Numbered from the stretch's first letter, positions 17,095 to 26,220 are shown. The stretch: DNA of 64,000 nucleotides from Pedobacter sp. PACM 27299 (GCF_001412655.1 NZ_CP012996.1:3410001-3474000), one strand, 5' to 3'. Notes: generated by a model not told the origin, from the letters alone. Translations and numbers: made by a program.

Positions 17095-19359
17095 ATGAAT
17101 ACGACTAAATGGGCTGCAGCCCTTTCTTTTGCTGCAACATTATATTTAACACCGCAAATTACTTACGCACAGGATTCTTTATTTATCATTCCAAAACCAC
17201 TTGTTCAGTTAGCTAAAAAAGGACACTATATATATACTACCCATACAGACGTTTTTGCAAATCCCGATTTTAAAGAAGCGGCAGCACTGCTGAAGGAACA
17301 TCCTTACCTAAAATTTGAAGAAGTAAAAATACTTAAAAATGGTAAGCACCTACCAAAACAAGGCGTTGCTTTACTGAAAGCTGCTAAAGATGATCCCCTA
17401 GCCCAGGATGCTTATCGCCTGGAAATTACACCATACAGAATTGTGATTACTGCACATCAGCCGCAAGCATTACTTCAAGGCATATCGACATTACGTCAGA
17501 TAGCCTATACCAGAAAAGACACTAAATCTCTGCCTGCAGTATGGATTGAGGATCGACCTGCTTTTGGCTACCGTGGATTAATGCTCGATGTATCGCGTCA
17601 CTTTTTACCCCTTAGTTTTTTAAAAAAATATGTTGATCTTTTATCTATATATAAGTTAAACACTTTTCATTGGCACCTCACAGATGGTGCAGGATGGCGC
17701 CTAGAGATAAAAAAATACCCGGAGCTGACTCGATTTGCAGCCTGGAGGACTGATGCCAGCTGGAAAAACTGGTGGAACAACGGCAGGAAATACGTTGAAA
17801 TGGGGAACCCAAATGCTTCGGGTGGCTTTTATACTGCTGAACAAGCAAGAGAGTTGATTGCTTATGCTGCTAAAAGAGGTATCACCGTGATTCCTGAAAT
17901 TGAAATGCCGGCACATAGTGAAGAGGTACTTGCTGCCTACCCTAATTTATCATGTTATGGTCTTCCTTATAAAAATTCAGAATTCTGTATTGGTAATGAA
18001 GATACCTTTAAGTTTCTGGAGAATGTGTTGGATGAGGTTTTGGAAATATTCCCTTCTAAATACATTCACATTGGTGGAGATGAAGCAGATAAAACAGCCT
18101 GGAAGCAATGTCCAAAATGCCAGAAAGTAATCAAAGATTTTGACCTGACAGACGAACATGGTCTGCAAAGTTATGCGATCAAAAGAATGGAGGCTTACCT
18201 GAGCAAGAAAGGAAGAAAATTAATTGGCTGGGATGAAATTTTAGAAGGTGGCTTAGCCCCAGATGCGACAGTGATGAGTTGGAGAGGCGAAAAAGGCGGT
18301 ATTGAGGCGGCTAATTCAGGACATGATGTGATCATGACACCGGGTTCGCACCTTTATCTGGATTCTTATCAGACCAACCCAATCGGTCAGCCGGAATCCA
18401 TCGGTGGTTACCTTCCTTTGAAAAAGGTATACAGTTACCAGCCTATTCCAGCGGAAATTGAGCTTGCAAAACAAAAACACATACTAGGCGTTCAGGCCAA
18501 TGTATGGGCGGAATATATGCCAACTTCCAATCAAGTAGATTATATGGTTTTCCCAAGAGCAATTGCACTTTCGGAAGTAGCCTGGACTCCAGAAAGCCGT
18601 AAAAACTGGGATGATTTTCAGGCCCGTCTACAGCAACATTATCGATTATTACAGCAATTTAATGTCAATTATTATCCGCCATCGAATAACCTGAGTATCC
18701 TATCCAGCTTTGACATGGCTAGTAAATTAGCACGGGTGACCATCAATTCAGAGCAATTTCAGCCAGAAATCAGGTATACAATAGACGGCAGTATACCGAC
18801 CGTCAATTCACCAATATATAAAGATGGTATTTCCTTAAACCATAGTGGAACTGTAAAAGCAGTAATTTTCAAGGACCAGCTTCCTATAGGGAAAGTACAA
18901 GAACTGGAAATAGATCTGCACAAAGCGATCGGAAAAAAAGTAACCTACAATAATAAATACAGCAGTAATTATCCGGCACAAAAGGAGCTCACATTGGTAA
19001 ACGGGCAAACTGGAGATTTAACTTATGGAGACGGACAGTGGCAAGGCTTTTTAGGGGACCTGGATGTAACAATAGACCTGGAAAATCCTCAGGCATTACA
19101 GCAATTGAAAATGAGGTATATGCAGCTGACCGGACCAGGCGTATACATGCCTGCCTACGTTAAAGTAGCACTTTCCAATGATGGAATCAGCTTTAAAGCA
19201 CTTCCACAGATAGATAACGACGTGCCTTATACGGATGATTCATTAAGGTTTAAGACTTTCATTTTTGACCTTAAAGGCCACACCGCACGTTATCTTCGGA
19301 TTACCGCAAAAAATGAGAAAAAAGGATTTATGTTTAGTGATGAAATCGTTGTTTACTAA
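17095..19359 (+). CDS. Beta-N-acetylhexosaminidase, GH20
   Basis: This periplasmic or secreted enzyme removes terminal GlcNAc or GalNAc from glycans by substrate-assisted catalysis. From the ATG at 17095 it has 754 residues: signal peptide ending TYAQ, a GH20b alpha/beta N-terminal domain, and a TIM barrel with HWHLTD (192-197), PEIEMPAH and the catalytic Asp-Glu pair in HIGGDEADK (Asp329, Glu330). The C-terminal tail has a chitobiase-like segment (RYTIDGSIPTVNSPIY) and a discoidin-like beta-sandwich ending YLRITAKNEKKGF, probably carbohydrate binding. It stands alone with its own promoter. Acting after sialidase trimming would expose its substrates, so it is probably functionally linked to the sialic-acid locus. 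Confidence 0.94.
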   Translation: MNTTKWAAALSFAATLYLTPQITYAQDSLFIIPKPLVQLAKKGHYIYTTHTDVFANPDFKEAAALLKEHPYLKFEEVKILKNGKHLPKQGVALLKAAKDDPLAQDAYRLEITPYRIVITAHQPQALLQGISTLRQIAYTRKDTKSLPAVWIEDRPAFGYRGLMLDVSRHFLPLSFLKKYVDLLSIYKLNTFHWHLTDGAGWRLEIKKYPELTRFAAWRTDASWKNWWNNGRKYVEMGNPNASGGFYTAEQARELIAYAAKRGITVIPEIEMPAHSEEVLAAYPNLSCYGLPYKNSEFCIGNEDTFKFLENVLDEVLEIFPSKYIHIGGDEADKTAWKQCPKCQKVIKDFDLTDEHGLQSYAIKRMEAYLSKKGRKLIGWDEILEGGLAPDATVMSWRGEKGGIEAANSGHDVIMTPGSHLYLDSYQTNPIGQPESIGGYLPLKKVYSYQPIPAEIELAKQKHILGVQANVWAEYMPTSNQVDYMVFPRAIALSEVAWTPESRKNWDDFQARLQQHYRLLQQFNVNYYPPSNNLSILSSFDMASKLARVTINSEQFQPEIRYTIDGSIPTVNSPIYKDGISLNHSGTVKAVIFKDQLPIGKVQELEIDLHKAIGKKVTYNNKYSSNYPAQKELTLVNGQTGDLTYGDGQWQGFLGDLDVTIDLENPQALQQLKMRYMQLTGPGVYMPAYVKVALSNDGISFKALPQIDNDVPYTDDSLRFKTFIFDLKGHTARYLRITAKNEKKGFMFSDEIVVY

Positions 19360-19436
19360 CGATAAATAAAGACATGTGATGTGCGTCATTTTGTAATCCA
19401 TCGGAATTTCGGTTATTTGTATCAAGAAAAAATTTT

Positions 19437-20708
19437 ATGAATGTAGGAATCATTGGTCTGGGCGATATGGGGAAAATGTATGCCAGAGGTTTTGCCAGGG
19501 CAGGATATTCCGTATATGGTTCAGATCTCCCGCAAAGGCGGACACAACTGGAAGAAGAATTGAATCCTTTAGGCATTTCCATCCTTTATGATGGCAAAGA
19601 AGTGTCACGCATCTGCGATGTGATTTTTTATGCGGTAGAATCTGAACGGATTGAAGAAGTACTGGGATGGTACGGCAGTTCTACGAAATATGGAGCTATT
19701 GTGGCCGGGCAAACTTCTGTAAAGCACCCTGAGATTATGGCATTTGAAAAGCACCTGCCGAAAGATGTACATATCATCACCTGTCACTCCCTTCATGGCC
19801 CTGGCTTTGATCCTGCTGGACAAAAAATGATCGTGATCCCACACAGGACTACAGCGGAAGCTTACCAGCGAATGACGGACCTCCTCTCCTGTTTAGGCTC
19901 AGAAATGGTTGAAATGAAGGATTATAAAGATCACGACCGTATTGTTGCTGATACGCAGGCAGCTACGCATGTTGGCTTTGAAAGTATGGGTACTGCCTGG
20001 GCTGGTGCAGGTTTTTTTCCTTGGGAAAATGCTTCTTATCTGGGCGGAATAGACAATGTGAAAATTCTGACTACCTTGAGAATTTTTAGTTATAAAGCAC
20101 ATATTTATGCGGGACTCGCCATATTAAACCCTTTTGCGCGTCAGCAGGTAAAACGATATGCACAGTCGGAATCTGAGCTTTTCAAAATGATGATCATGGA
20201 AGAAGAACAAGATTTCAGAACCAGGCTTTATAAAGTACGGGATTTTGTTTTCCATGAAAGCAGAAAACCATTGTTGCTGGATGATCAAATCATGAGGGAG
20301 TTCTCCCTTTCTGCCAGTCCAGGAGTTAGAAAAGCAAATTCCCACCTTAGTTTATTGAGTATGGCAGATGCCTGGTATCATTTAAATACCAACCCTTATG
20401 ACAATTTGATCTGCCAGACTCCGCCCTTTCGCCTGCGACTTGGGATTGTAGAATACCTTTTCCGCAATGAAGAACTGTTGGAGGAGTCGATCACTGCGGC
20501 TTTATTCGATAAAAGCATACGTGCAGACGACCTCGAATTTCATTCCGCAGTACGCGAATGGACTTCTATTATTGGTTATGGGGATATGGAAGGTTATAAG
20601 CAGCATTTCGATCAAGCCAAGCTGTTTTTCAAAGATCGGTTGGAGCATGGGCGTGAACAGAGTTCTCAAATGATAAAAAGATTATCTGATCAAACCTATT
20701 TACCTTAA
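19437..20708 (+). CDS. Prephenate dehydrogenase, fungal TYR1-like type
   Basis: The 423-residue protein opens with a Rossmann NAD(P) motif GIIGLGDMGKMYARGF and continues with GQTSVKHPEI, CHSLHGPG and NSHLSLLSMADAWY, then a helical dimerisation half with NPYDNLICQTPPFRLRLG. These segments follow the layout I recall for yeast TYR1, which is clearly longer than bacterial TyrA (about 280-370 residues), and no chorismate mutase or ACT domain is visible. It would oxidise and decarboxylate prephenate to 4-hydroxyphenylpyruvate in tyrosine synthesis. It stands alone, 77 nt after the hexosaminidase and followed by a terminator. The family call is strong; the closeness to fungal enzymes is from memory of the family. 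Confidence 0.85.
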   Translation: MNVGIIGLGDMGKMYARGFARAGYSVYGSDLPQRRTQLEEELNPLGISILYDGKEVSRICDVIFYAVESERIEEVLGWYGSSTKYGAIVAGQTSVKHPEIMAFEKHLPKDVHIITCHSLHGPGFDPAGQKMIVIPHRTTAEAYQRMTDLLSCLGSEMVEMKDYKDHDRIVADTQAATHVGFESMGTAWAGAGFFPWENASYLGGIDNVKILTTLRIFSYKAHIYAGLAILNPFARQQVKRYAQSESELFKMMIMEEEQDFRTRLYKVRDFVFHESRKPLLLDDQIMREFSLSASPGVRKANSHLSLLSMADAWYHLNTNPYDNLICQTPPFRLRLGIVEYLFRNEELLEESITAALFDKSIRADDLEFHSAVREWTSIIGYGDMEGYKQHFDQAKLFFKDRLEHGREQSSQMIKRLSDQTYLP

Positions 20709-20744
20709 AAACCCTTTATCTTGTAAATGCGGGGCGGGTTTTTT
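20707..20744 (+). terminator. Rho-independent terminator between convergent genes
   Basis: AAAAACCC (20707-20714) pairs with GGGTTTTTT (20736-20744), leaving a T-run on the plus strand and an A-run ahead of the stem that can serve the minus-strand ribB. It overlaps the stop of the prephenate dehydrogenase gene. Confidence 0.6.
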
Positions 20745-20747
20745 AGC

Positions 20748-21374
20748 TCAGCGATTTTTTTGCTTCTGTAGGTAACCAATAAGGTCTTCGATAGAAACGA
20801 TTTTCAATTGATATTTTGCTGCAATTTTCATCAGATCTGGCATCCGTGCCATTTCTCCATCTTCTTTCAGGATTTCGACCAATACGCCAGCTGGATTCAT
20901 TCCTGCCAAACGTGCCAGATCTACTGTAGCTTCCGTATGTCCTGGTCTGGCCAATACACCGCCCTCTGCAGCACGTAATGGAAAAATATGCCCCGGTCTT
21001 CCCAAGTCAAAACCTTTAATTTCAGGATCGATTAAGGAACGGATGGTTTTGGAACGATCAGAAGCAGAAATCCCGGTGGTACAGCCCTTACCTAATAAAT
21101 CCACAGAAATGGTGAAACTGGTTTCGTAAGCGGCAGTATTCTGTTTAACCATTTGATGAAGTTCAAGTTCATCACAACGCTGGGCAGTTAAGGGTGCACA
21201 AACTAATCCACGGCCATGAGTGACCATAAAATTGATAACTTCTGGACTTGCATTTTCCGCGGTGCTGATAAAATCACCTTCATTCTCCCGATTTTCATCA
21301 TCTACTACAATGATCACTTTCCCCGCTTTTAATGCTTCAATTGCTTCAGGAATAGTATTCAGCTTAATTTCCAT
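20748..21374 (-). CDS. ribB: 3,4-dihydroxy-2-butanone-4-phosphate synthase
   Basis: This cytoplasmic enzyme makes the four-carbon precursor of riboflavin from ribulose 5-phosphate. The 208-residue length is that of a stand-alone RibB without the GTP cyclohydrolase II domain found in RibBA fusions. The acidic metal- and substrate-binding loop [12 protein letters not shown] (about 25-36), HGRGLVC and [13 protein letters not shown] are all present. It is alone, convergent with the dehydrogenase gene, and the 95-nt upstream spacer is too short for an FMN riboswitch and shows none. Start ATG at 21374 gives [12 protein letters not shown], usual for the family. Confidence 0.94.
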   Translation of the reverse strand: MEIKLNTIPEAIEALKAGKVIIVVDDENRENEGDFISTAENASPEVINFMVTHGRGLVCAPLTAQRCDELELHQMVKQNTAAYETSFTISVDLLGKGCTTGISASDRSKTIRSLIDPEIKGFDLGRPGHIFPLRAAEGGVLARPGHTEATVDLARLAGMNPAGVLVEILKEDGEMARMPDLMKIAAKYQLKIVSIEDLIGYLQKQKNR

Positions 21375-21469
21375 GCTATCTTATCGCTTAATTTTTATTT
21401 GCAAAGGTATCTCGAAAACATTTCAAATTTTAGGATAATGCGAGCCTTTATTGGCACTTTTAATTACAA

Positions 21470-22336
21470 CTAATCCATTTTCAGCTTACGAAAAGCAGCT
21501 GGACTCAAGCCTTCTTGCTTCTTAAACTGTCTGGAGAAGTAAGAAAAGTCAGTAAATCCTAGTTCAGCAGCAATCTGTCCTATACTCAGGTGACCATGGA
21601 TCAGCATTCTTTTGGCTTCCAGTAACAGGCGTTCTCTTATGGTTTCACCAGCTGTTTTTCCGGTAATTACTTTTACCAATTCATTGAGCTGCGCCGTTGT
21701 GATAAACAGGGTGTCCGCAAAAAAGGAAAGCCTAGTTTCCTCTTTATAATGGCATTCTACCAGTTTTTTAAATTGTTTAACCCTGATCACCTGTAGATTA
21801 TCCTTTACTGCATCAGGTGTTTCAGCAACCATTCTTTTGATTTGAAAGAGGAAGGTCAGGAGTAAATGACGGATTACATGTGCAGAACGGTCCGCTCTTG
21901 CGGTTTCCAGATGGAGCATATTTAGAGAGGCAAAAAGTCCATTTAATTCTTTTTCAACCAATGTGAAAGCCGGCTTAGTGTAAGTGTTTTCCATAAAAGA
22001 GAGCCCTTTAAGTACATCCTGGCCACCATTGCCTAAGGCTAAGAAATCCTCCGTAAACATCACGCTATACCCCTTTATATCTTCTTCTTTTTCCAATTCG
22101 TGAATTTGTCCTGGAGCGATAAAGAAGATCGAATCCAGGGACAATTCAAAAGAATGCTGGTCTATAGTATGCAAAGATGGTCCCTTTTCCAGCCATAAAA
22201 TTTCATAGAAACTATGTTTATGCGGCCATGCCATATTTATAGGCCGCCCAACGTTTTCAAATCTATCCATGATAAACTGATTCGGAATCGTACAAGGGGA
22301 GCTGAAATCTTCAATATGATAGGTTGTAATCATCAT
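21470..22336 (-). CDS. AraC-family transcriptional regulator
   Basis: A 288-residue regulator with an N-terminal cupin-like ligand-binding part (HKHSFYEILWLEKG and FFIAPGQIHELEKEED) and a C-terminal pair of helix-turn-helix units: LSFFADTLFITTAQLNELVK and SIGQIAAELGFTDFSYFSRQFKKQEGLSPAAFR, the classic AraC signature. It probably controls a sugar or stress gene set not evident here. Its start lies 8 nt after the stop of the ASCH-like gene upstream, so the two form an operon. No operator could be recognised. Confidence 0.9.
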   Translation of the reverse strand: MMITTYHIEDFSSPCTIPNQFIMDRFENVGRPINMAWPHKHSFYEILWLEKGPSLHTIDQHSFELSLDSIFFIAPGQIHELEKEEDIKGYSVMFTEDFLALGNGGQDVLKGLSFMENTYTKPAFTLVEKELNGLFASLNMLHLETARADRSAHVIRHLLLTFLFQIKRMVAETPDAVKDNLQVIRVKQFKKLVECHYKEETRLSFFADTLFITTAQLNELVKVITGKTAGETIRERLLLEAKRMLIHGHLSIGQIAAELGFTDFSYFSRQFKKQEGLSPAAFRKLKMD

Positions 22337-22344
22337 ACAGCTGG

Positions 22345-22842
22345 TTAATATTTAAATGGAGTCCAGTGAATCAGCTTTCCTTTAAAGTTTCCACCAAAAT
22401 AAGCGAACAATGCTGCAGCATCCGAAAAACCGTCGTTTACAGCAAATTCCTGCAAGACTGAGTCGGTGAATAGCTGTCCATCAATGCGTAGTCTGAAGGG
22501 GCTATTTTCTTCTTTTTTAATTTCAATATGTTGAATATGCTGACAAATTAAAACTGGAGTAAATTGAAATTCTTCAGCGCTATCCTGATTAATTACCATG
22601 GTGATTTCCATTCCAGAATGCCATAGATCATCTGCATCTCTGCGAATGGTATGTATTTTTGGTTCCAGAAATTCAGTATACTGATCTCCATCCCAACTTC
22701 TGTTGAATTTTTCTAAATGACGCTGTAAGTAGCGGTAATAGTCACCCTCCATATGGTCGGACAGATTCATTAAACCTTTCCATATTTTTTCAACAAAGTA
22801 ATTAGGTTGGTCTTGAATGACCGTTCCAAAAGGTAATTTCAT
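22345..22842 (-). CDS. ASCH/PUA-like domain protein, function unknown
   Basis: From the ATG at 22842 the protein has 165 residues. It opens MKLPFGTVIQDQPNYFVEKIW and contains KIHTIRRDADDLWHSGMEI and a C-terminal block with DGFSDAAALFAYF...GKLIHWTPF. This arrangement, an HTIR motif and a final aromatic strand, resembles ASCH/PUA-like beta-barrel proteins, which are thought to bind RNA or nucleotides. An ATG nine codons upstream (22869) is possible but gives a start unlike that fold. It is followed directly by the AraC gene. The domain call rests on motif resemblance only. Confidence 0.55.
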   Translation of the reverse strand: MKLPFGTVIQDQPNYFVEKIWKGLMNLSDHMEGDYYRYLQRHLEKFNRSWDGDQYTEFLEPKIHTIRRDADDLWHSGMEITMVINQDSAEEFQFTPVLICQHIQHIEIKKEENSPFRLRIDGQLFTDSVLQEFAVNDGFSDAAALFAYFGGNFKGKLIHWTPFKY

Positions 22843-23038
22843 TAGAATAAGATTTATTTCTACTTCCAAAGGTACTAAGATATTTTACGAAGGCTATTAT
22901 ATGAGCCAGAATCAAGGAAATCAAGTTTTTTGAACAAAACACTTAGATCAACAATTTCCATAAAGTACTTGTTAATAGGAGTTTTTAAAAACCAAACCCT
23001 TTATATATTGTTACCTAAATACATTTAAATCCTATATC

Positions 23039-23620
23039 ATGAAAAAATTATGCTTAACAATTAGTTTAACTATCGGCCTGCTTTATGGAGCATCGGCACA
23101 GATACAAAAAGGAAATGTAATGATGGGTGCCAACATTTCCGACATCAAATTTGGCTTAGACAAACCAAATGTCTTCAGTTTAAATATCAACCCAAAAGCC
23201 GCCTGGTTTATACAGGATGGTTTGGCATTAGGTGGAGATGTTAATTTTGGGCTTGCTACGGCAAAAGGTGCAGGAACGAGCATCTCTTATGGTATTGGTG
23301 CTTTGGGAAGGTATTATGGGTCAAAAGGTACAGATGAGGTAGTTAAAAACTCTAAATTCTTTGGAGAGGCTACTGTAGGGGTAAACGGAATTAACCCGGC
23401 AGGATCAGGAGGCTCTACTAATGGTCTTGGATTTAGCTTCGGCCCTGGCTTTACCTATTTTGTAACCCGCTCTATTGGATTAGAAACTTTACTAAAATAC
23501 AATGGAATCGTAGGTTTTGGAAGTAGTGCTTATAGCCATACCTTAAGTTTAGGTGTTGGTTTCCAAATTTATTTACCTGGCAGGAGTACAGCTAGAAAAG
23601 TGGAAAATGACATGAAATAA
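23039..23620 (+). CDS. Outer-membrane beta-barrel protein
   Basis: The 193-residue protein has a signal peptide ending YGASAQ and then alternating hydrophobic strands with Gly-rich turns (ALGGDVNFGLA, GFSFGPGFTYF, LSLGVGFQIYL), typical of a small porin-like or PorT-type barrel. No enzymatic motif is visible. It stands alone with a strong terminator behind it. Many Bacteroidota genomes carry families of such proteins with no assigned function. The last strand is followed by a charged tail ARKVENDMK, which is unusual because most barrels end in an aromatic residue. Confidence 0.75.
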   Translation: MKKLCLTISLTIGLLYGASAQIQKGNVMMGANISDIKFGLDKPNVFSLNINPKAAWFIQDGLALGGDVNFGLATAKGAGTSISYGIGALGRYYGSKGTDEVVKNSKFFGEATVGVNGINPAGSGGSTNGLGFSFGPGFTYFVTRSIGLETLLKYNGIVGFGSSAYSHTLSLGVGFQIYLPGRSTARKVENDMK

Positions 23621-23644
23621 ATAATTACTTAATCATTTACATTT

Positions 23645-23689
23645 TTAATAAACAGGCCTGCTTTTTTCAAAAGCAGGCCTGTTTATTAA
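23645..23689 (+). terminator. Strong hairpin terminator
   Basis: A perfect 21-bp inverted repeat (23645-23665 against 23669-23689) with a 3-nt loop TTC contains the core AACAGGCCTGC. The stem carries its own T- and A-rich ends, and it begins 24 nt after the barrel gene stop. It could work on both strands. Confidence 0.75.
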
Positions 23690-23892
23690 TCAGAAAAACC
23701 CGGTTATCTCTTGATGTACTACATACTGCTTCTATATCCCACAAACTGTGGAATAATGCTACAGTAAACTATTGCACATAAAACCATAATACACTGTTTT
23801 TCAGGTATATGCCACAATTCATCATTTACGGCCTTATTTTTAAACTTACTCTAAGCGTAATTCATTAGAATATTAACTGAAACACAAGAGAT

Positions 23893-24207
23893 ATGAGAAA
23901 GATCATTTTATCAGCAGCATTTTTAGCTTTCGCAGGAATGACAGCAGCAAACGCAACAGAAGTAAAAGAGCCTTTAGCGATTACAGTTAAACAAGATAGT
24001 ACCACTAAAGTTCCAGTAGAGTTGGCTGACTTGCCAGAACCGGTTAAAGCAACTTTGCAAACTGAACCAGTAAAACAATGGACACCAACAGCAGCATTTC
24101 TAGTAACTAATGCCGATAAGTCAAGTTATTACCATATCGATATTAAAAAAGGTGATGAAACTGCCGCAGTAAAATTAGATAAAGACGGTAAGCCCGTTAA
24201 ACAATAA
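23893..24207 (+). CDS. Small secreted protein, paralogue A
   Basis: A 104-residue protein with a signal peptide ending NANA or NATE and a mature region of about 80 residues with VPVELADLPEPVKATL, WTPTAAFLVTNADKSSYYHIDI and a basic end. It resembles the small Bacteroidota periplasmic proteins that look like half of a PepSY-type beta module, but I cannot assign a function. A close paralogue lies at 25851-26162. The two share 49 consecutive identical bases in the signal-peptide region and a related 5' leader, while mature parts differ more. A terminator follows at 24250. Confidence 0.8.
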   Translation: MRKIILSAAFLAFAGMTAANATEVKEPLAITVKQDSTTKVPVELADLPEPVKATLQTEPVKQWTPTAAFLVTNADKSSYYHIDIKKGDETAAVKLDKDGKPVKQ

Positions 24208-24249
24208 TACCAGCAATGGTACCTAATAATTGAAGCAATATTTTTACAG

Positions 24250-24280
24250 GAAGAAGCCGGATTACTCCGGCTTCTTCTTT
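24250..24280 (+). terminator. Rho-independent terminator
   Basis: The 11-bp perfect stem GAAGAAGCCGG / CCGGCTTCTTC with a 6-nt loop is followed by TTT. It lies 43 nt after the small secreted protein gene. Confidence 0.7.
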
Positions 24281-24448
24281 GCGGTTGTTTTTATAAACGA
24301 AGTACTAATTTCGTTAGCGTATTCTTTTAGGGTGGTTCGTCAGACAAATTTTGTTATTTGCAATTATTCAGGTATCATTTGCTGGCGTTTTTCCTGTTTT
24401 ATGATATATTTGATGCCTGTACTCCTTTAGCTATGTATTTCAATACAG

Positions 24449-25015
24449 ATGATTCAAGAATTTTTAACCTCATTTCAACTTTTCAGTCCAGCAGAAATTA
24501 ACCAAGTGATAGCGCTGATGAGGCCAAAAAAATTACAAAAAGGCGATTTCTTTATTCAAGAAGGAAAAATATGTAAGGAAGTTGCTTTTCTAAATAATGG
24601 CATTTTGAGAACGTTCTTTCGTTCGGAATCCGGGGAAGAAACGACCTATTGCATTACTTTTCCAGGAGCATTAATGACTGCTTATTCCTCTTTTATCACT
24701 GCTAAACCCACCTTAGAAAATATACAGGCCTTAGTACCTACTGAAATACTGCTGATCCAAAAAAGTGATTTAGACCATTTATCGAGCACCAATCCCAATT
24801 GGAGCAAATTTTTAAAGCTTATTGCCGAACAGCAATACCTGGAATTAGAAAAAAGAGTTTTCCAATTCCAACAGGAGAAAGCAAAAAAGCGATATCTGGA
24901 TCTGCTGGAGCATCAACCAATTTATGTGCAGCAAATACCACTACAATATCTGGCTTCATATTTAGGCATCACCTCAAGACACCTCAGTCGCCTGAGAAAG
25001 GAGATTTCTTTTTAG
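24449..25015 (+). CDS. Crp/Fnr-family transcriptional regulator
   Basis: The 188-residue protein has a cyclic-nucleotide-binding-like beta-roll (about 15-115; KLQKGDFFIQEGKICKEVAFLNNGILR) and a C-terminal helix-turn-helix with LQYLASYLGITSRHLSRLRKE. No Cys cluster for an iron-sulfur centre is present, so it is not an FNR oxygen sensor. It is probably the regulator of the quinone reductase gene that follows 69 nt later: the spacer holds a promoter, and just upstream of it is an imperfect palindrome TTTAGACATTTGTCCTAAA (25011-25029) that might be the binding site. Such regulator-plus-oxidoreductase pairs are common in this phylum. Confidence 0.88.
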   Translation: MIQEFLTSFQLFSPAEINQVIALMRPKKLQKGDFFIQEGKICKEVAFLNNGILRTFFRSESGEETTYCITFPGALMTAYSSFITAKPTLENIQALVPTEILLIQKSDLDHLSSTNPNWSKFLKLIAEQQYLELEKRVFQFQQEKAKKRYLDLLEHQPIYVQQIPLQYLASYLGITSRHLSRLRKEISF

Positions 25016-25048
25016 ACATTTGTCCTAAATCAGGGCGCTGCTGCTCCT

Positions 25049-25056
25049 TACTTTTG
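25049..25056 (+). promoter_or_regulatory. -7 box of the quinone reductase gene
   Basis: TACTTTTG matches the Bacteroidota -7 consensus TAnnTTTG in full. No good -33 box lies at the usual distance, which is compatible with activator dependence. The predicted leader to the ATG at 25085 is about 22 nt. Confidence 0.45.
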
Positions 25057-25084
25057 TACTCCTACTATTTCACAATTGTACAAA

Positions 25085-25663
25085 ATGAAAAACATACTTA
25101 TTATAAATGGACACCCTAATCCGGATAGTTTCAACCATGCACTAGCAGCAGCATACCGAGCTGGTGCTTTAAAAACGGGGGCATCTATCACTGAGATTAA
25201 TATTTCAGCACTCATTTTTGATCCAAATCTTGCTTATGGCTACACTAAAAGGATCGATCTCGAGCCGGATTTATTGGAAAGCTTAGAAAAAATCAAAGCC
25301 GCTAACCATTTGGTTTGGATACACCCGGTTTGGTGGGGAGGTTTGCCTGCAGTCATGAAGGGCTTTATCGACCGCTTATTTTTACCAGGTCTGACTTATC
25401 AATATCGTGAAAATTCCCTTTTCTGGGATGGATTATTAACTGGAAAAACAGCCAGGATCATTACTACTATGGATCAGCCTGGATGGTACTACCGTTTGGT
25501 ATATGGGAGTCCAAGTATCCGCCAGCTAAAAAAAAGCACTCTGGAATTTTGTGGCATCAAGCCCGTTAAAGTAAGCACTATTGGGATTATTAAAACCGCT
25601 AGTCTGAAACAGCGACAAAAATGGCTCGATAAAATCCATCTTATGGGACAAAGACACAAATAA
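25085..25663 (+). CDS. NAD(P)H dehydrogenase (quinone), flavodoxin-2 family
   Basis: The 192-residue cytoplasmic protein has the flavodoxin-like fold with the FMN/FAD-binding start ILIINGHPNPDSF and the family block WIHPVWWGGLPAVMKGFIDR, as in MdaB/NQO1-like reductases that reduce quinones or nitroaromatics with two electrons. The start is the ATG at 25085; a TTG at 25076 lies in the same frame but would fall within the leader predicted from the -7 box. It follows the Crp-like gene and probably answers to it, for example under electrophile or redox stress. Confidence 0.88.
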   Translation: MKNILIINGHPNPDSFNHALAAAYRAGALKTGASITEINISALIFDPNLAYGYTKRIDLEPDLLESLEKIKAANHLVWIHPVWWGGLPAVMKGFIDRLFLPGLTYQYRENSLFWDGLLTGKTARIITTMDQPGWYYRLVYGSPSIRQLKKSTLEFCGIKPVKVSTIGIIKTASLKQRQKWLDKIHLMGQRHK

Positions 25664-25850
25664 TATTTAAGAATTCATTTAAAAACGCATCATTAAGCCA
25701 CAGAGTGTAGAACATCTCTACAGTTAAAATTCAGCCAACCATTATAACATCATGAATACCAGCGTTATGCCAAGAAACATGCTTTATGGCATCATTATGA
25801 ATCATTATTAAATATAATTAACAAGAATATTTAACTGAAATACATAAGAT

Positions 25851-26162
25851 ATGAAAAAGATCATTTTATCAGCAGCATTTTTAGCTTTCGCAGGAATGAC
25901 AGCAGTAAACGCATCAGAAGTGAAAAGTCCAGTAGCAATTACTGTAAAACAAGATAGTACTACAAAAACTCCGGTTGAATTGAAAGATCTTCCAGAGGCA
26001 GTTAAAACAACTTTGCAATCAGAACCAGTAAAAGCCTGGACCCCAACTGCAGCATCGCTGGTTACTAATGCTGACAAAACACAATACTATGAAATTGAGG
26101 TGAAGAAAGATGCAGAAACTGCAGCGATCAAAATCGGTGTTGACGGAAAGATCATTCAATAA
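25851..26162 (+). CDS. Small secreted protein, paralogue B
   Basis: This 103-residue protein is the paralogue of the gene at 23893. The signal peptide is nearly the same, and the mature part keeps ITVKQDSTTK, the LKDLPEAVKTTLQSEPVKAWTPTAASLVTNADK block and a K-rich beta end. The 5' leaders (TTAACTGAAA before the ATG) are also alike, so the duplicated unit included regulatory sequence. Function is unknown; a signal peptide and small stable-looking fold suggest a periplasmic protein. It has its own terminator at 26191. Confidence 0.8.
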   Translation: MKKIILSAAFLAFAGMTAVNASEVKSPVAITVKQDSTTKTPVELKDLPEAVKTTLQSEPVKAWTPTAASLVTNADKTQYYEIEVKKDAETAAIKIGVDGKIIQ

Positions 26163-26190
26163 CCGAAAATCAACAATATAATGTATGTTT

Positions 26191-26220
26191 AAAAAGGGCT
26201 GGAGAAATCCGGCCCTTTTT
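26191..26220 (+). terminator. Rho-independent terminator
   Basis: The 12-bp stem AAAAAGGGCTGG / CCGGCCCTTTTT (one G-T pair) with loop AGAAAT ends in TTTTT. It lies 28 nt after the small secreted protein gene. Confidence 0.75.

Noticed and set aside
21375..21469. Possible FMN riboswitch before ribB
   Set aside because: The spacer is only 95 nt and lacks the conserved stems of that element.
24230..24430. 66-codon plus-strand frame after the first small secreted protein
   Set aside because: It runs through the terminator stem at 24250-24277 and has no family features.
25011..25029. Palindrome-like TTTAGACATTTGTCCTAAA before the quinone reductase gene
   Set aside because: The arms match only with a one-base bulge, so as a DNA-binding site it is weak; noted in the regulator entry only.
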